64,000 nt of DNA, from assembly GCF_025751575.1 (NCBI RefSeq), contig NZ_JAOWLA010000015.1, positions 40,912-104,911 on the forward strand, read 5' to 3'. Below are positions 37,247-45,381 of the stretch, piece after piece; within the stretch, counting starts at the first letter, position 1, and each line of letters opens with the position of its first letter. Origin of the DNA: Albidovulum sediminicola. Lineage in GTDB: Bacteria; Pseudomonadota; Alphaproteobacteria; Rhodobacterales; Rhodobacteraceae. Below the pieces are notes generated by a model, which made no database searches, was not told the origin of the DNA, and was given only the letters and a program-made list of their open reading frames with translations. The position numbers and the translations under genes were made by a program.

Positions 37247-38262
37247 TGGGCGGGCGGGGGCAGCAGATGGATCGCGCGCTCGGGGCCCTGATGGGGGTTG
37301 CGCTGGGCGACGCGCTGGGGATGCCGTCGCAGACGCTGCCGCGCGCGCGTATCGAGGATGCCTATGGCCGGATCAGCGACCTTGTCGATCCCTTCCCCGA
37401 CCATCCCGTGTCGCACGGTCTGCGCGCGGGCATGGTCACGGACGACACCGAACAGACCTTGCTTCTTGCTGAGTTGATGATCCGCTCGCCGGAGCGCTTC
37501 GACGACCGTGCCTGGGCCGAGGCGCTGCTTGGCTGGGAACGGGATGTGCGCGCCCGAGGGCTGCGCGACCTTCTCGGCCCTTCGTCGAAGCGCGCGCTCG
37601 AGGCGCTCGCGGCCGGTGCGCCGGCCAGCGAGACGGGGCGCGCCGGAACGACCAACGGGGCGGCCATGCGCATCGCCCCGGTCGGCATCGCCACACCGCC
37701 GGAAGACCCCGCAGCCCTCGTCGCCCGTGTTGCGGAAGCCTGCCGGGTGACGCACAACACCCGCGAGGCGATCGCCGCCGCGGCCGCCGTTGCCATGACG
37801 ATCAGCCTTGGCGTGGAGGGGGCGACCTTCGAAGCGGCCTGCGGCCCCGCGATCGAAGCTGCGCGGATCGGATCCACCCTCGGCGCGCCGGTCGGCGAGG
37901 CGGATATCGCGGGCCTGATCCTTGCCGCGCTTCACATCGCCGAACGTGGATCGGAAGACGAACTGGTCGCGCGGATCGGCACCTCGGTCGCGAGCCGGGA
38001 GGCCGTTCCCGCCGCCTTCGGCGTGGTCGTCCTCGCCCAGGGCGATCCGTGGCGGGCGGGGGTGATCGCGGCGAATATCGGTGACGATACCGACACCATC
38101 GGCGCCATCGCCTGCGCCATGGCAGGCGCCTGTTCCGGTCTTGGGGCCTTCCCGGCTGACAAGGTCGAACAGGTTCGGGCGGCAAATGGGCTGGACCTTG
38201 CCCCGATCGCCGAGGGGCTTCTGGCGATCCGGGACCGGCGCCGATCCGGGGTGCGACCATGA
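37246..38262 (+). CDS. ADP-ribosylglycohydrolase family protein (YegU/DraG-like)
   Basis: A 338-residue all-helical hydrolase of the PF03747 family, which cleaves ADP-ribosyl or other N/O-ribosyl bonds using two Mg ions. The N-terminal GVALGDALGMPSQ, the metal-binding VTDDTEQ (Thr65, Asp66, Asp67) and the C-terminal GDDTDT (about 279-284, Asp281 and Asp283) are all intact, so it should be active. The reading begins at ATG 37246, overlapping the GntR stop; ATG 37267 (MDRALGAL) is an alternative with a G-rich ribosome site. Coupled to a PfkB kinase by ATGA. Its context with an importer suggests a catabolic nucleoside-like substrate rather than protein de-ADP-ribosylation. Confidence 0.9.
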   Translation: MGGRGQQMDRALGALMGVALGDALGMPSQTLPRARIEDAYGRISDLVDPFPDHPVSHGLRAGMVTDDTEQTLLLAELMIRSPERFDDRAWAEALLGWERDVRARGLRDLLGPSSKRALEALAAGAPASETGRAGTTNGAAMRIAPVGIATPPEDPAALVARVAEACRVTHNTREAIAAAAAVAMTISLGVEGATFEAACGPAIEAARIGSTLGAPVGEADIAGLILAALHIAERGSEDELVARIGTSVASREAVPAAFGVVVLAQGDPWRAGVIAANIGDDTDTIGAIACAMAGACSGLGAFPADKVEQVRAANGLDLAPIAEGLLAIRDRRRSGVRP

Positions 38263-39200
38263 CCGGCCGCCTCATCCAGCTGTCCGGTGTGATCGTGGAT
38301 CACATCTATTGGGTGGAGGCCGTTCCCCGCGCCGGCGAGGAAGCCATCGTGCGCCGGTCCGCGATCTGCGCGGGCGGGGGCTATAACGCGATGGTCGCGG
38401 CGCGGCGCGCCGAGATGGCGGTCGCCTACGCGGGGACGCTGGGCACCGGTCCCTTTGCCGAGATCGCGGCTGCGGCGCTTTTGGCCGAGGGGATCGAGAC
38501 GCTGCGCCCCAGGCTGGCCGGCGCCGACCAGGGCTGCTGCACCTGTCTCATCGACCGGGCGGGCGAGCGGACCTTCGTCGCCTCATCTGGGGCGGACGGG
38601 ATCGTGACCTCCGCCGACCTGGACGGCCTTGCGGTAGCAGCCGACGACTGGTGCCTATTGTCGGGATATGCGCTGGGCTACCGCGAAAGCCGCGCGGCGC
38701 TGACCGGCTGGCTTGAGGCGCGGGCCGGGCAGGTCCAGCTTGTCTTCGACCCCTCGCCGCTTGTGGCGGAAATCCCCGAAGGAAGCTGCGCCGCCGCGCT
38801 TGGTGCCGCAACCTGGCTCAGCGCCAACCGGGCGGAGGCCGCAGCCCTCGTCGGCCGGGCGGACCCCGGCGACGCGGCCGCCGCGCTCGCCCGGGGGCGG
38901 AGGGGCGGGGCCATCGTCCGCGACGGCGCGAACGGATGCTTCCTTGCGTGTGACGGTGGGGCGGCCCGGCATGTTCCCGGCCATCCGGTGCATGCCATCG
39001 ACACCAACGGTGCGGGCGATGCCCATATCGGTGCCTTCATCGCGGCGCTCGCCGACACGGGCGATGCCCTTTACGCGGCGCGGTTCGCCAATATCGCCGC
39101 CGCGCTTTCGACAACCCAAGAAGGGCCGTCAACGGCCCCGCAGAAGAACGACGTCCTGGCAGCGCTCGGCAAGGCCGAGGACCCTGCGCGGACGGCATGA
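38259..39200 (+). CDS. PfkB-family carbohydrate kinase (YegV-like)
   Basis: A 313-residue ribokinase-superfamily kinase. The N-terminal AICAGGGYNAMVAARR is the substrate-binding GG region, and DTNGAGDAHIGAF (Asp254 as catalytic base) is PfkB signature 2. NAGDA-like variants favour sugar or nucleoside substrates. It overlaps the glycohydrolase by four bases and would logically phosphorylate the sugar that the hydrolase releases. The transporter genes follow after 24 bases. Confidence 0.9.
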   Translation: MTGRLIQLSGVIVDHIYWVEAVPRAGEEAIVRRSAICAGGGYNAMVAARRAEMAVAYAGTLGTGPFAEIAAAALLAEGIETLRPRLAGADQGCCTCLIDRAGERTFVASSGADGIVTSADLDGLAVAADDWCLLSGYALGYRESRAALTGWLEARAGQVQLVFDPSPLVAEIPEGSCAAALGAATWLSANRAEAAALVGRADPGDAAAALARGRRGGAIVRDGANGCFLACDGGAARHVPGHPVHAIDTNGAGDAHIGAFIAALADTGDALYAARFANIAAALSTTQEGPSTAPQKNDVLAALGKAEDPARTA

Positions 39201-39224
39201 CACTACCGCCAAAAGGAGGAACAC

Positions 39225-40256
39225 ATGAACAGACTGCTTCTGACGTCCGCGCTGGTTCTCGCCGCCAACGGCGCGCTGGCCGACGAAATCCGCGTCCTGA
39301 ACTGGCAGGGCTACGGCACGGATCTCGACTGGGCGATCGCCGCCTACACGGAAAAGACCGGCAACACGGTCGTCCACGAATACTTCACCTCCGAACAGGA
39401 GATGCTGACCAAGCTGCGCACCAATCCGGGCGCCTATGACGTGGTCTTGATCAACTCCGCCTATACGGCGCAGGCCAAGGACGAAGGGCTGATCGATCCG
39501 ATCGACAGCTCGATGATCCAGAACTTCGCCGATCTCGATCCGTCCCTGACCGGGAATGAGGACCTGAACCCCGGCGGTGCGCTTCATGGCGTGCCCTGGA
39601 CCTGGGGCCTGACCTCCATCGCGGTCAACACCAACGACTTTGCCGAGATGCCGACATCGCTTTCGGTGCTCTGGGACCCGCAGTGGAAGGGGCGCGTTTC
39701 GATCCGCGACGACGGACTTGAGGCGGTGCAGTTCGCCGCCATGGCGCTGGGTCAGAATATCAACCAGATCACCGACCTCGACGCGATCAAGGCGAAGCTG
39801 ACCGAGCTTCTGCCGCAGATGACGACTTTCTGGAGTTCCGAGAACGACTGGAACCAGTTCATGTCGGCGGGCGATTTTGCGGTGGCCACCTACTGGTCGG
39901 GCTCGGCCTCACGCTCGCAGGCGAAGGGGCTGCCGATTGCCTTCGTCGTCCCCGAAGAGGGCGCCATCGGCTGGCTTGACGGTCTGTCGATCCCCTCAAC
40001 CTCCACCCACAAGGAGGCCGCGGCGGCCTTCATCGACTGGATGGTGGACCCGGCATTCTACGTCAAATGGGACGCCGAGGGGGCGCCGGTATCCTCGAAC
40101 ACCAAGGCGCTGGCGGAACTGCCGGAGACGAGCTTCAACCGGAAGCTTGTCGAGGATCCGGCGACGGTCGCGCGGGTGCAGTTCATGAAGCCGGTCTCCG
40201 ACGCGGATCGGGAGACCTACCTGAAGCTCTGGCAGGATCTGAAGGCGGCCCAGTAA
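39225..40256 (+). CDS. PotD-like periplasmic substrate-binding protein
   Basis: A 343-residue extracytoplasmic binding protein. The signal peptide is MNRLLLTSALVLAANGALA; the mature protein begins DEIRVLNWQGYGTD, the typical start of spermidine/putrescine-type binding proteins. Other family blocks are NPGAYDVVLINSAYT, GVPWTWGLTSIAVNT and GWLDGLSIPSTSTHKEAAAA. AAAGGAGG seven bases before the ATG is strong. Ligands in this family range from polyamines to quaternary amines and other small cations, so polyamine is not a safe call. Confidence 0.9.
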   Translation: MNRLLLTSALVLAANGALADEIRVLNWQGYGTDLDWAIAAYTEKTGNTVVHEYFTSEQEMLTKLRTNPGAYDVVLINSAYTAQAKDEGLIDPIDSSMIQNFADLDPSLTGNEDLNPGGALHGVPWTWGLTSIAVNTNDFAEMPTSLSVLWDPQWKGRVSIRDDGLEAVQFAAMALGQNINQITDLDAIKAKLTELLPQMTTFWSSENDWNQFMSAGDFAVATYWSGSASRSQAKGLPIAFVVPEEGAIGWLDGLSIPSTSTHKEAAAAFIDWMVDPAFYVKWDAEGAPVSSNTKALAELPETSFNRKLVEDPATVARVQFMKPVSDADRETYLKLWQDLKAAQ

Positions 40257-40278
40257 GGCTGGGGGAAGGAGGGGGCAG

Positions 40279-41142
40279 ATGGCGATGACCCTTGCAGGGC
40301 GGGACCGCCGCAGGGCCCTGGCGCTTCTGTCCCCTGCCTATCTCTGGCTGACGGTGGCGGTCTTTCTGCCGCTGTCGGCCATGGCCTTCTTCAGCTTCCT
40401 GTCCGACGTGCCGTTCGGCGGGAAGGATTGGCACGCGACGCTCGACAACTACCGCGCCTTCTTCCAGACCGCGACCTACGCGACGCTGCTGTGGAAGTCG
40501 CTGAAGCTCGGCCTGATTGTCACCGTGGTGTCGGTGGTTGTCGGCTTTCCCTGCGCCTATGTGCTTGCCAAGATCGTGAAGGGCCGATCGCGCGAGGCGC
40601 TGTTTCTGTTGGTGATCCTGCCGTTCTGGTCGAACTCGCTGGTGCGCATCTTCTCCTGGGCCATCGTGCTGCGCGGGAACGGCGTTCTGGACCGGGCGGT
40701 GAATGCGATCCTGCCCTGGGACGTGAAGCTGAACCTGATGTTCAGCCCGACGGCCATCGTGATCGGGCTTGTCCATTCCTACCTGCCTTACGTGATCCTG
40801 ACCTCCTACCTCGCGCTTCAGGCCATCGACGACAGCCTGATCGAGGCGGCGCGGTCGCTGGGCGCCAGGCGCCGGACAATTCTCTGGCGGCTGATCCTGC
40901 CGCTGGCGGCGCCCGGCATCCTCGCCGGTGCGGTTTTGATCTTCGTGCCGGTCGTGGGCTCTTTCATGGAGCCCCGGCTCCTCGGCGGCAGGGTCGGCAC
41001 CTATTACGGCACGGTGATCGAGGATCAGTTCGTCGCCGTCTTCAACTGGCCGCTGGGCGCGGCGCTGTCGTTCATCCTTCTGGCCGTCGTTCTGGCCATC
41101 CTTGCCGCGGCAAGCCCGATCCTGCGGAGGGCACGGACATGA
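40279..41142 (+). CDS. PotB-like ABC permease
   Basis: A 287-residue inner-membrane permease with six hydrophobic segments. The EAA loop is LIEAARSLGARRRTILWRLI followed by LPLAAPGI. It is the first of two different permease subunits expected in a spermidine/putrescine-class importer. It follows the binding protein after 22 bases and overlaps the second permease by four. Confidence 0.93.
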   Translation: MAMTLAGRDRRRALALLSPAYLWLTVAVFLPLSAMAFFSFLSDVPFGGKDWHATLDNYRAFFQTATYATLLWKSLKLGLIVTVVSVVVGFPCAYVLAKIVKGRSREALFLLVILPFWSNSLVRIFSWAIVLRGNGVLDRAVNAILPWDVKLNLMFSPTAIVIGLVHSYLPYVILTSYLALQAIDDSLIEAARSLGARRRTILWRLILPLAAPGILAGAVLIFVPVVGSFMEPRLLGGRVGTYYGTVIEDQFVAVFNWPLGAALSFILLAVVLAILAAASPILRRART

Positions 41143-41924
41143 GCAACGGCTTTCTGGCCCATCTTGGCCGCGCCTATGTCGGGCTGATCCTGTTCTTCCT
41201 TTACGCCCCCATCCTCGTCATGGCGGCGATGTCCCTCAACGCGTCGGAGTTCTACCAACTGCCGTTCAGGGGATCGACGGAGTGGTACGCGCGGCTTTGG
41301 CACAACGGTGAAATCCTGTCGGCCGCTTGGCGCTCGGTCTGGATCGCGGTCATCGTGACCCTCATCGCGACCACGCTCGGGACGGCAGCGTCTGTCGCGC
41401 TCTTCCGCCACGACTTCCGGGGCAAGCGCGTGCTGCAGGTCCTGCTGTTCCCGCCCATCGCGATCCCCTGGCTCATCACCGGCACGGCCATGCTGATCTT
41501 TTTCTTCGGCATCGGCCTCGGGCGCGGGACGCCTGCCGTCATCATCGGCCATGTCGCACTGGCGCTTCCCTATGTGATCGTGGTCGTGTCGGCGCGCCTG
41601 GCGACCTTCGACCGCACGCTGGAAGAGGCCGCGCGGTCGCTTGGCGCGACCCCCTGGCAGATCACCCGCGCCGTCACGGTGCCTTGGATCCTGCCCGGCA
41701 TCATTGCCGGGGGGCTTTTCGCCTTTGCCGTCAGCTTCGACCAGTTCGTCGTCTCCTACTTCCTGTCCGAACCCGGGGACACGACGCTGCCGGTTTTGAT
41801 CTACACCTCGATCCGCAAGGGCTTCACGCCCGAGATCAACGCGATCTCGACCATCATCATCGCCCTGTCGATGGGCATCATGCTGCTTGCGGCGCGGTAT
41901 TCCAATTTCGGGGGGGAACGCTGA
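41139..41924 (+). CDS. PotC-like ABC permease
   Basis: A 261-residue permease with six hydrophobic segments and the EAA loop LEEAARSLGATPWQITRAVT followed by VPWILPGI. The start ATG 41139 overlaps the preceding stop (ATGA) and the end overlaps the ATPase start (TGATG), so all transporter subunits are coupled. Confidence 0.93.
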   Translation: MSNGFLAHLGRAYVGLILFFLYAPILVMAAMSLNASEFYQLPFRGSTEWYARLWHNGEILSAAWRSVWIAVIVTLIATTLGTAASVALFRHDFRGKRVLQVLLFPPIAIPWLITGTAMLIFFFGIGLGRGTPAVIIGHVALALPYVIVVVSARLATFDRTLEEAARSLGATPWQITRAVTVPWILPGIIAGGLFAFAVSFDQFVVSYFLSEPGDTTLPVLIYTSIRKGFTPEINAISTIIIALSMGIMLLAARYSNFGGER

Positions 41925-42952
41925 TGGCCGAGGTCAGGGTTGAAAATCTGGTCAAGACCTATGGCGCGGCACGGGCGCTCGACGAGGTGACGCTCGACTT
42001 TCCCGATGGCGGCTTCTTCGGGCTTCTTGGTCCCTCCGGCAGCGGCAAGACGACGCTTCTGCGCGCGATTGCGGGATTTGTCCTGCCTGAAACGGGCCGC
42101 GTCCTGATCGCCGACGAACCGGTGGAGAATGTCCCGGTCGAAAAGCGCGGGATCGGCATGGTCTTTCAGAACTACGCGCTCTTCCCGAACATGACCGTCG
42201 CAGAGAATATCGCCTTCGGGCTCGATGTCCGCAAGGTCGGCGCGGCCGAGAAGAAGCGCCGCGTGACGGAGGCGCTGGATCTGGTTCAGCTTGGCGCCTT
42301 TGGCGCGCGCAAACCGCATCAGCTTTCCGGCGGTCAGCGCCAGCGCGTCGCGATGGCCCGCGCCATCGTCACCCGGCCGCGCGTGCTCTTGCTCGACGAA
42401 CCGCTCTCGGCGCTCGACAAGGCGCTGCGGGTCGACATGCAGATCGAGCTCAAACGCATCCAGCGGGAGATTGGCATCACCACGATCTTCGTCACCCACG
42501 ACCAGGAAGAGGCGCTGACGCTGTCGGACCGGATCGGCATCCTGAAGGATGGCCGCCTCATCCGGCACGGTCCGCCGCGCGAGGTCTACGACGATCCCCG
42601 CGACAGCTTCACGGCGACCTTCCTGGGCGACGCGCGGATCTTCTCCGGCACGCGCGAGGCGGATGGGCTGCGCCTGGCGGACGGGACGCTGGTTCCGGGC
42701 GCCCAGGGGGCGACGATCGCCGTGCGGCCCGAAAACTTCCAGCTCTCGGCATCCGAGCCCAACGCGCCCTGCCGCCTGCGCGCGCACCTCGTCCAGAAGA
42801 TATTCGGCGGCGCGCTCGGCACATGCCTGCTCGACTGGCAGGGCGAGGTCATCAAGGTCGTCGGCCGCGACGCCGACTTCCGTGCCCTGCCCGAAAGCGG
42901 CCCGGTCTGGGTCAGCTGGCAGCCGGAGCACAGCGTGACGATCAGCCCCTGA
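41924..42952 (+). CDS. PotA-like ABC importer ATPase
   Basis: A 342-residue ATPase. Walker A is GPSGSGKTTL (residues about 36-45), signature LSGGQRQRVAMARA, Walker B VLLLDEPLSALD and H-loop VTHDQEEALT. A C-terminal TOBE domain (IAVRPENFQLS onward) is present. It ends the operon that began with the GntR gene. Confidence 0.94.
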   Translation: MAEVRVENLVKTYGAARALDEVTLDFPDGGFFGLLGPSGSGKTTLLRAIAGFVLPETGRVLIADEPVENVPVEKRGIGMVFQNYALFPNMTVAENIAFGLDVRKVGAAEKKRRVTEALDLVQLGAFGARKPHQLSGGQRQRVAMARAIVTRPRVLLLDEPLSALDKALRVDMQIELKRIQREIGITTIFVTHDQEEALTLSDRIGILKDGRLIRHGPPREVYDDPRDSFTATFLGDARIFSGTREADGLRLADGTLVPGAQGATIAVRPENFQLSASEPNAPCRLRAHLVQKIFGGALGTCLLDWQGEVIKVVGRDADFRALPESGPVWVSWQPEHSVTISP

Positions 42953-42991
42953 CGACCGGCGCGCGATCACAAGCCCCCGCCAACTTTCTGC

Positions 42992-43016
42992 GAACCCTTT
43001 TGGATCTGGCGCATCA
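42992..43016 (+). promoter_or_regulatory. Possible ECF-sigma promoter of the cupredoxin operon
   Basis: GAACCC at 42992 and GCATCA at 43011 lie about 55 bases before the first gene of an operon that encodes its own ECF sigma factor. Many ECF promoters have a -35 containing GAAC and a variable -10, and autoregulation is common. The spacing is slightly short, so this is only a candidate. Confidence 0.3.
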
Positions 43017-43068
43017 AAGAGACAGGTGCCCGCTGATGCGGGACCGCCAGAGCATGAAAGGAAACCAG

Positions 43069-43488
43069 ATGAAAACGGCTTTGCTTGTGGCTGCGGCCAC
43101 CTTCCTCCTTCCCGTCGGCAGCGCGTTGGCGCATGAGGAGGGGGCGCTGCAGATGTCGCCTCCGGGCGCGCCCTATATTCAGGTCAGCGACGCCTTGCCG
43201 CTGCCCGAGTTCATTCCCGGCCTCGGCACGCTTTTCGTCGATCCCGCGACGCTTCCGGCGGGGCCGTTCCTGGCCTATGATCATGACGGGCGGCTTTCGG
43301 CGACGATTTACATGACGCCGCTCGACGATCTGCGCAACGGCACCTCCTACGACGGCTTGGGGGTGGGCAGCCACACGGTTTCCTCGGTCGATATCTATTA
43401 CAACGCCGGGCATCCGGGCGTGGAGGCGCCGCACGCGCATGTCGTCCTGTTCCATGACGAGGACGCCAAATCGAGGCTTGCCGAGTGA
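43069..43488 (+). CDS. Exported TTHB210-like (DUF5602-type) protein
   Basis: A 139-residue secreted protein. The signal peptide is MKTALLVAAATFLLPVGSALA. The mature part has GPFLAYDHDGRLSATIYMTP, then VDIYYNAGHPGVEAPHAHVV with several histidines near the C-terminus. This resembles the TTHB210-like domain, whose Thermus founder is controlled by an ECF sigma factor. The identification is from memory of the pattern and is tentative. The stop overlaps the next start (ATGA), and an ECF sigma gene follows in the same operon, in line with that link. Confidence 0.65.
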   Translation: MKTALLVAAATFLLPVGSALAHEEGALQMSPPGAPYIQVSDALPLPEFIPGLGTLFVDPATLPAGPFLAYDHDGRLSATIYMTPLDDLRNGTSYDGLGVGSHTVSSVDIYYNAGHPGVEAPHAHVVLFHDEDAKSRLAE

Positions 43489-44015
43489 TGCCGGCCCGCC
43501 GACAGGTTCTGGCGATCGGGGGTGGCGTGTTCGCCGCCCTCGGACGCCCGCGCGCCCTTTGGGCCGACCCGGTCGAGAGCGTGGAGATGAAGGGCACGGC
43601 CCGTGGCGAACGCATCTGGTTTGCGCCCGTCGGTCTTGCCGTCATGCCCGGCACCACGGTGCGCTTCACGAACCGCGATCCTGGCAATAGCCATACCTCG
43701 ACGGCCTATCACCCCGACATCCTGGATCGGCAGTTGCGCATTCCGCCCGACGCCGCGCCGTGGGACAGCGACTTTCTTCTTCCCGGCGAAAGTTTCGAGG
43801 TCACGCTGACGGTTCCGGGGGTGTATGATTACTACTGCATGCCGCATGAGATGGCGGGCATGGTCGGACGCATCGTGGTGGGACGGCCCGGCGATCCGGG
43901 CTGGCAGGGCGCCGCCCCCGACAGCGCCGATCTTGAGCCCGACGCACTGGCAGGCTTCCCGCCGGTGGACGAGATCCTCGCCAAAGGCCGGATCCTGAAG
44001 GAGGAAGCGCGATGA
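43485..44015 (+). CDS. Cupredoxin (plastocyanin/amicyanin-like) protein with Tat-type signal
   Basis: A 176-residue blue-copper-fold protein. The N-terminus PARRQVLAIGGGVFAALG has twin arginines, suggesting Tat export. Type-1 copper ligands appear intact: His in NSHTSTAYH, then Cys, His and Met in YYCMPHEMAGM. A C-terminal extension of about 45 residues (LAGFPPVDEILAKGRIL) follows the fold. It is coupled to the genes on both sides. The role could be periplasmic electron transfer or copper/redox sensing linked to the sigma factor. Confidence 0.85.
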   Translation: MMPARRQVLAIGGGVFAALGRPRALWADPVESVEMKGTARGERIWFAPVGLAVMPGTTVRFTNRDPGNSHTSTAYHPDILDRQLRIPPDAAPWDSDFLLPGESFEVTLTVPGVYDYYCMPHEMAGMVGRIVVGRPGDPGWQGAAPDSADLEPDALAGFPPVDEILAKGRILKEEAR

Positions 44016-44734
44016 CATCGGCGTCCAGAGTCCCGACCAGCGATCGGGCCCGCGCGATCGGCCGCGATGCCGACGAGGCAGAGTTGATCGCGGCGGCATT
44101 GGCCAGATCGGGGGGGCGAGCAGACGCGGCGGTGCGTGAACTGATCCGGCGCAACAACCCGCGCCTGTTCCGGGTCGCCAGAGGGATCGTCCGAAGCGAT
44201 GCCGAGGCCGAAGAGGTTGTGCAGGAGACCTATCTTGCCGCCTTCGGGCGTCTGGACAGCTTCCAGGGCGGCGCTGCGTTCTCGACATGGATCACCCGCA
44301 TCGCGATCAACAACGCGCTGATGCGCCAGCGCCGCCAGCACCCGGAGGAGGAGTACGATACCGTGAACGAGCGCGACGATCCTTCGGTCCTGCCCTTCCC
44401 CGGACAGGCCCCCGAAACCGCCGAGGCGCAGCTTGGCCGCCTCCAGTTGCGGCGACTGCTGGAACAGGCGGTTGGCGGGCTGCCGCCGGAGCTGCGCCTG
44501 ATCTTCGTGCTGAGCGAAACCGAAGGCATGACCACAAGGGAGATCGCGCGCGATCTCGAACTCAATCCGATTACCGTCAAGACAAGGCTTTTCCGCGCGC
44601 GCCGATGGTTGAGGGCCGATCTGCAGCGCCGTGTGAAGGGCGGCTTCGACGCGATCTTTCCCTTCGACGGCGCGCGCTGCTCGAACATGGCGGACCGCGT
44701 CGTGCGGGCACTGGGCGCGAAGGGACACCTCTGA
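44012..44734 (+). CDS. ECF-type RNA polymerase sigma factor with Cys-containing C-terminal tail
   Basis: A 240-residue sigma-70-family factor. Region 2 includes LFRVARGIVRSDAEAEEVVQ followed by ETYLAAFGRL and FSTWITRIAINNALM. Region 4 includes LPPELRLIFVLSETEGMTTR and LNPITVKTRLFRARRWLR. A tail after about residue 210 (FDAIFPFDGARCSNMADRVV) contains a lone cysteine, a feature seen in some ECF factors. No anti-sigma gene with a membrane segment or zinc motif lies next to it. It overlaps the cupredoxin gene by four bases. Confidence 0.92.
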   Translation: MTSASRVPTSDRARAIGRDADEAELIAAALARSGGRADAAVRELIRRNNPRLFRVARGIVRSDAEAEEVVQETYLAAFGRLDSFQGGAAFSTWITRIAINNALMRQRRQHPEEEYDTVNERDDPSVLPFPGQAPETAEAQLGRLQLRRLLEQAVGGLPPELRLIFVLSETEGMTTREIARDLELNPITVKTRLFRARRWLRADLQRRVKGGFDAIFPFDGARCSNMADRVVRALGAKGHL

Positions 44735-45381
44735 CGCCGTCGGGCGCGGGGGACGGTCAGGCCTGCGCGGCAGGCGCCCACTTCGAGAGGTCCCGAAGGC
44801 TCATCGCGTATCGCCACATGCGCGGCGTCAGCGGGTATCTCTTTCTGAAATGCGGGTTGAATGTTGAAAGCTCGGTGAAGGCCACCGCAATGACGGGCAG
44901 CTCGGACTGTTCTTGCTGGCGTATGCGGGTTCGACAAGGCGGCCTCGACCGGCGGCACGCAGGTCAACCAGCGGATCTATCTCCGGGACGAAAACCGGCG
45001 CCCGCCGGACGCTGATGAACGGAAAGCTTCAGGTCCTCGGGCGCATCGGCTCGATGGTGAAGCTGCGCGGCTACAGCGTCATGCCGGGCGTCGTCGAGCA
45101 GGCCTTCGCCCAGCGGGCTGGGCGCGCAACTTTGTCGGCCTCGACACCGGCATGGTCGGGCCGTTCGGGGATCCTACCGGCAGAAGGGGTTCTGCCATCT
45201 TACTCATGGTGAGATCACGTCCGACAACTGGTTCATTCGCCCCGGCGTGACGCTGAGCGGTTTGCAGCAACGTGCATGGGCCCCGCCGCCGCGCAGGGGA
45301 CAGGGCCCATTTCCACCCGCTCGTTCGAGGCTGAACTTCTCGGCTAGCCCCCGCGACCTTGGGCGATGGCAGCCCCAGTTT
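44735..45381. other. Gene-free stretch with coding debris
   Basis: About 650 bases without an intact gene. Short coherent peptides occur in shifting plus-strand frames: TGGTQVNQRIYLRDENRRPP (about 44948-45007), an AMP-ligase fragment (45017-45120), ARNFVGLDTGMVGPFGDPTG (about 45122-45181) and GEITSDNWFIRPGVTL (about 45208-45255). They look like remains of at least one decayed gene joined by deletions. No mobile-element ends were recognised. Confidence 0.5.
45017..45120 (+). pseudogene. Fragment of an AMP-binding (acyl-CoA ligase/NRPS-like adenylation) domain
   Basis: The plus-strand frame reads NGKLQVLGRIGSMVKLRGYS then VMPGVVEQAF. This is the A8 hinge core of adenylate-forming enzymes, normally GR(I/T)DxxVKIRGxRIxxGEIE. 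Nothing before or after it continues the domain, so it is a relic about 35 residues long. It lies just upstream of an lva-like acyl-CoA operon, a pathway that normally needs a CoA ligase. Confidence 0.55.

Noticed and set aside
38259..39200. 2-keto-3-deoxygluconate or fructose-specific kinase
   Set aside because: The PfkB signature is generic; neighbours indicate a nucleoside or ribosyl context, so no specific substrate name was assigned.
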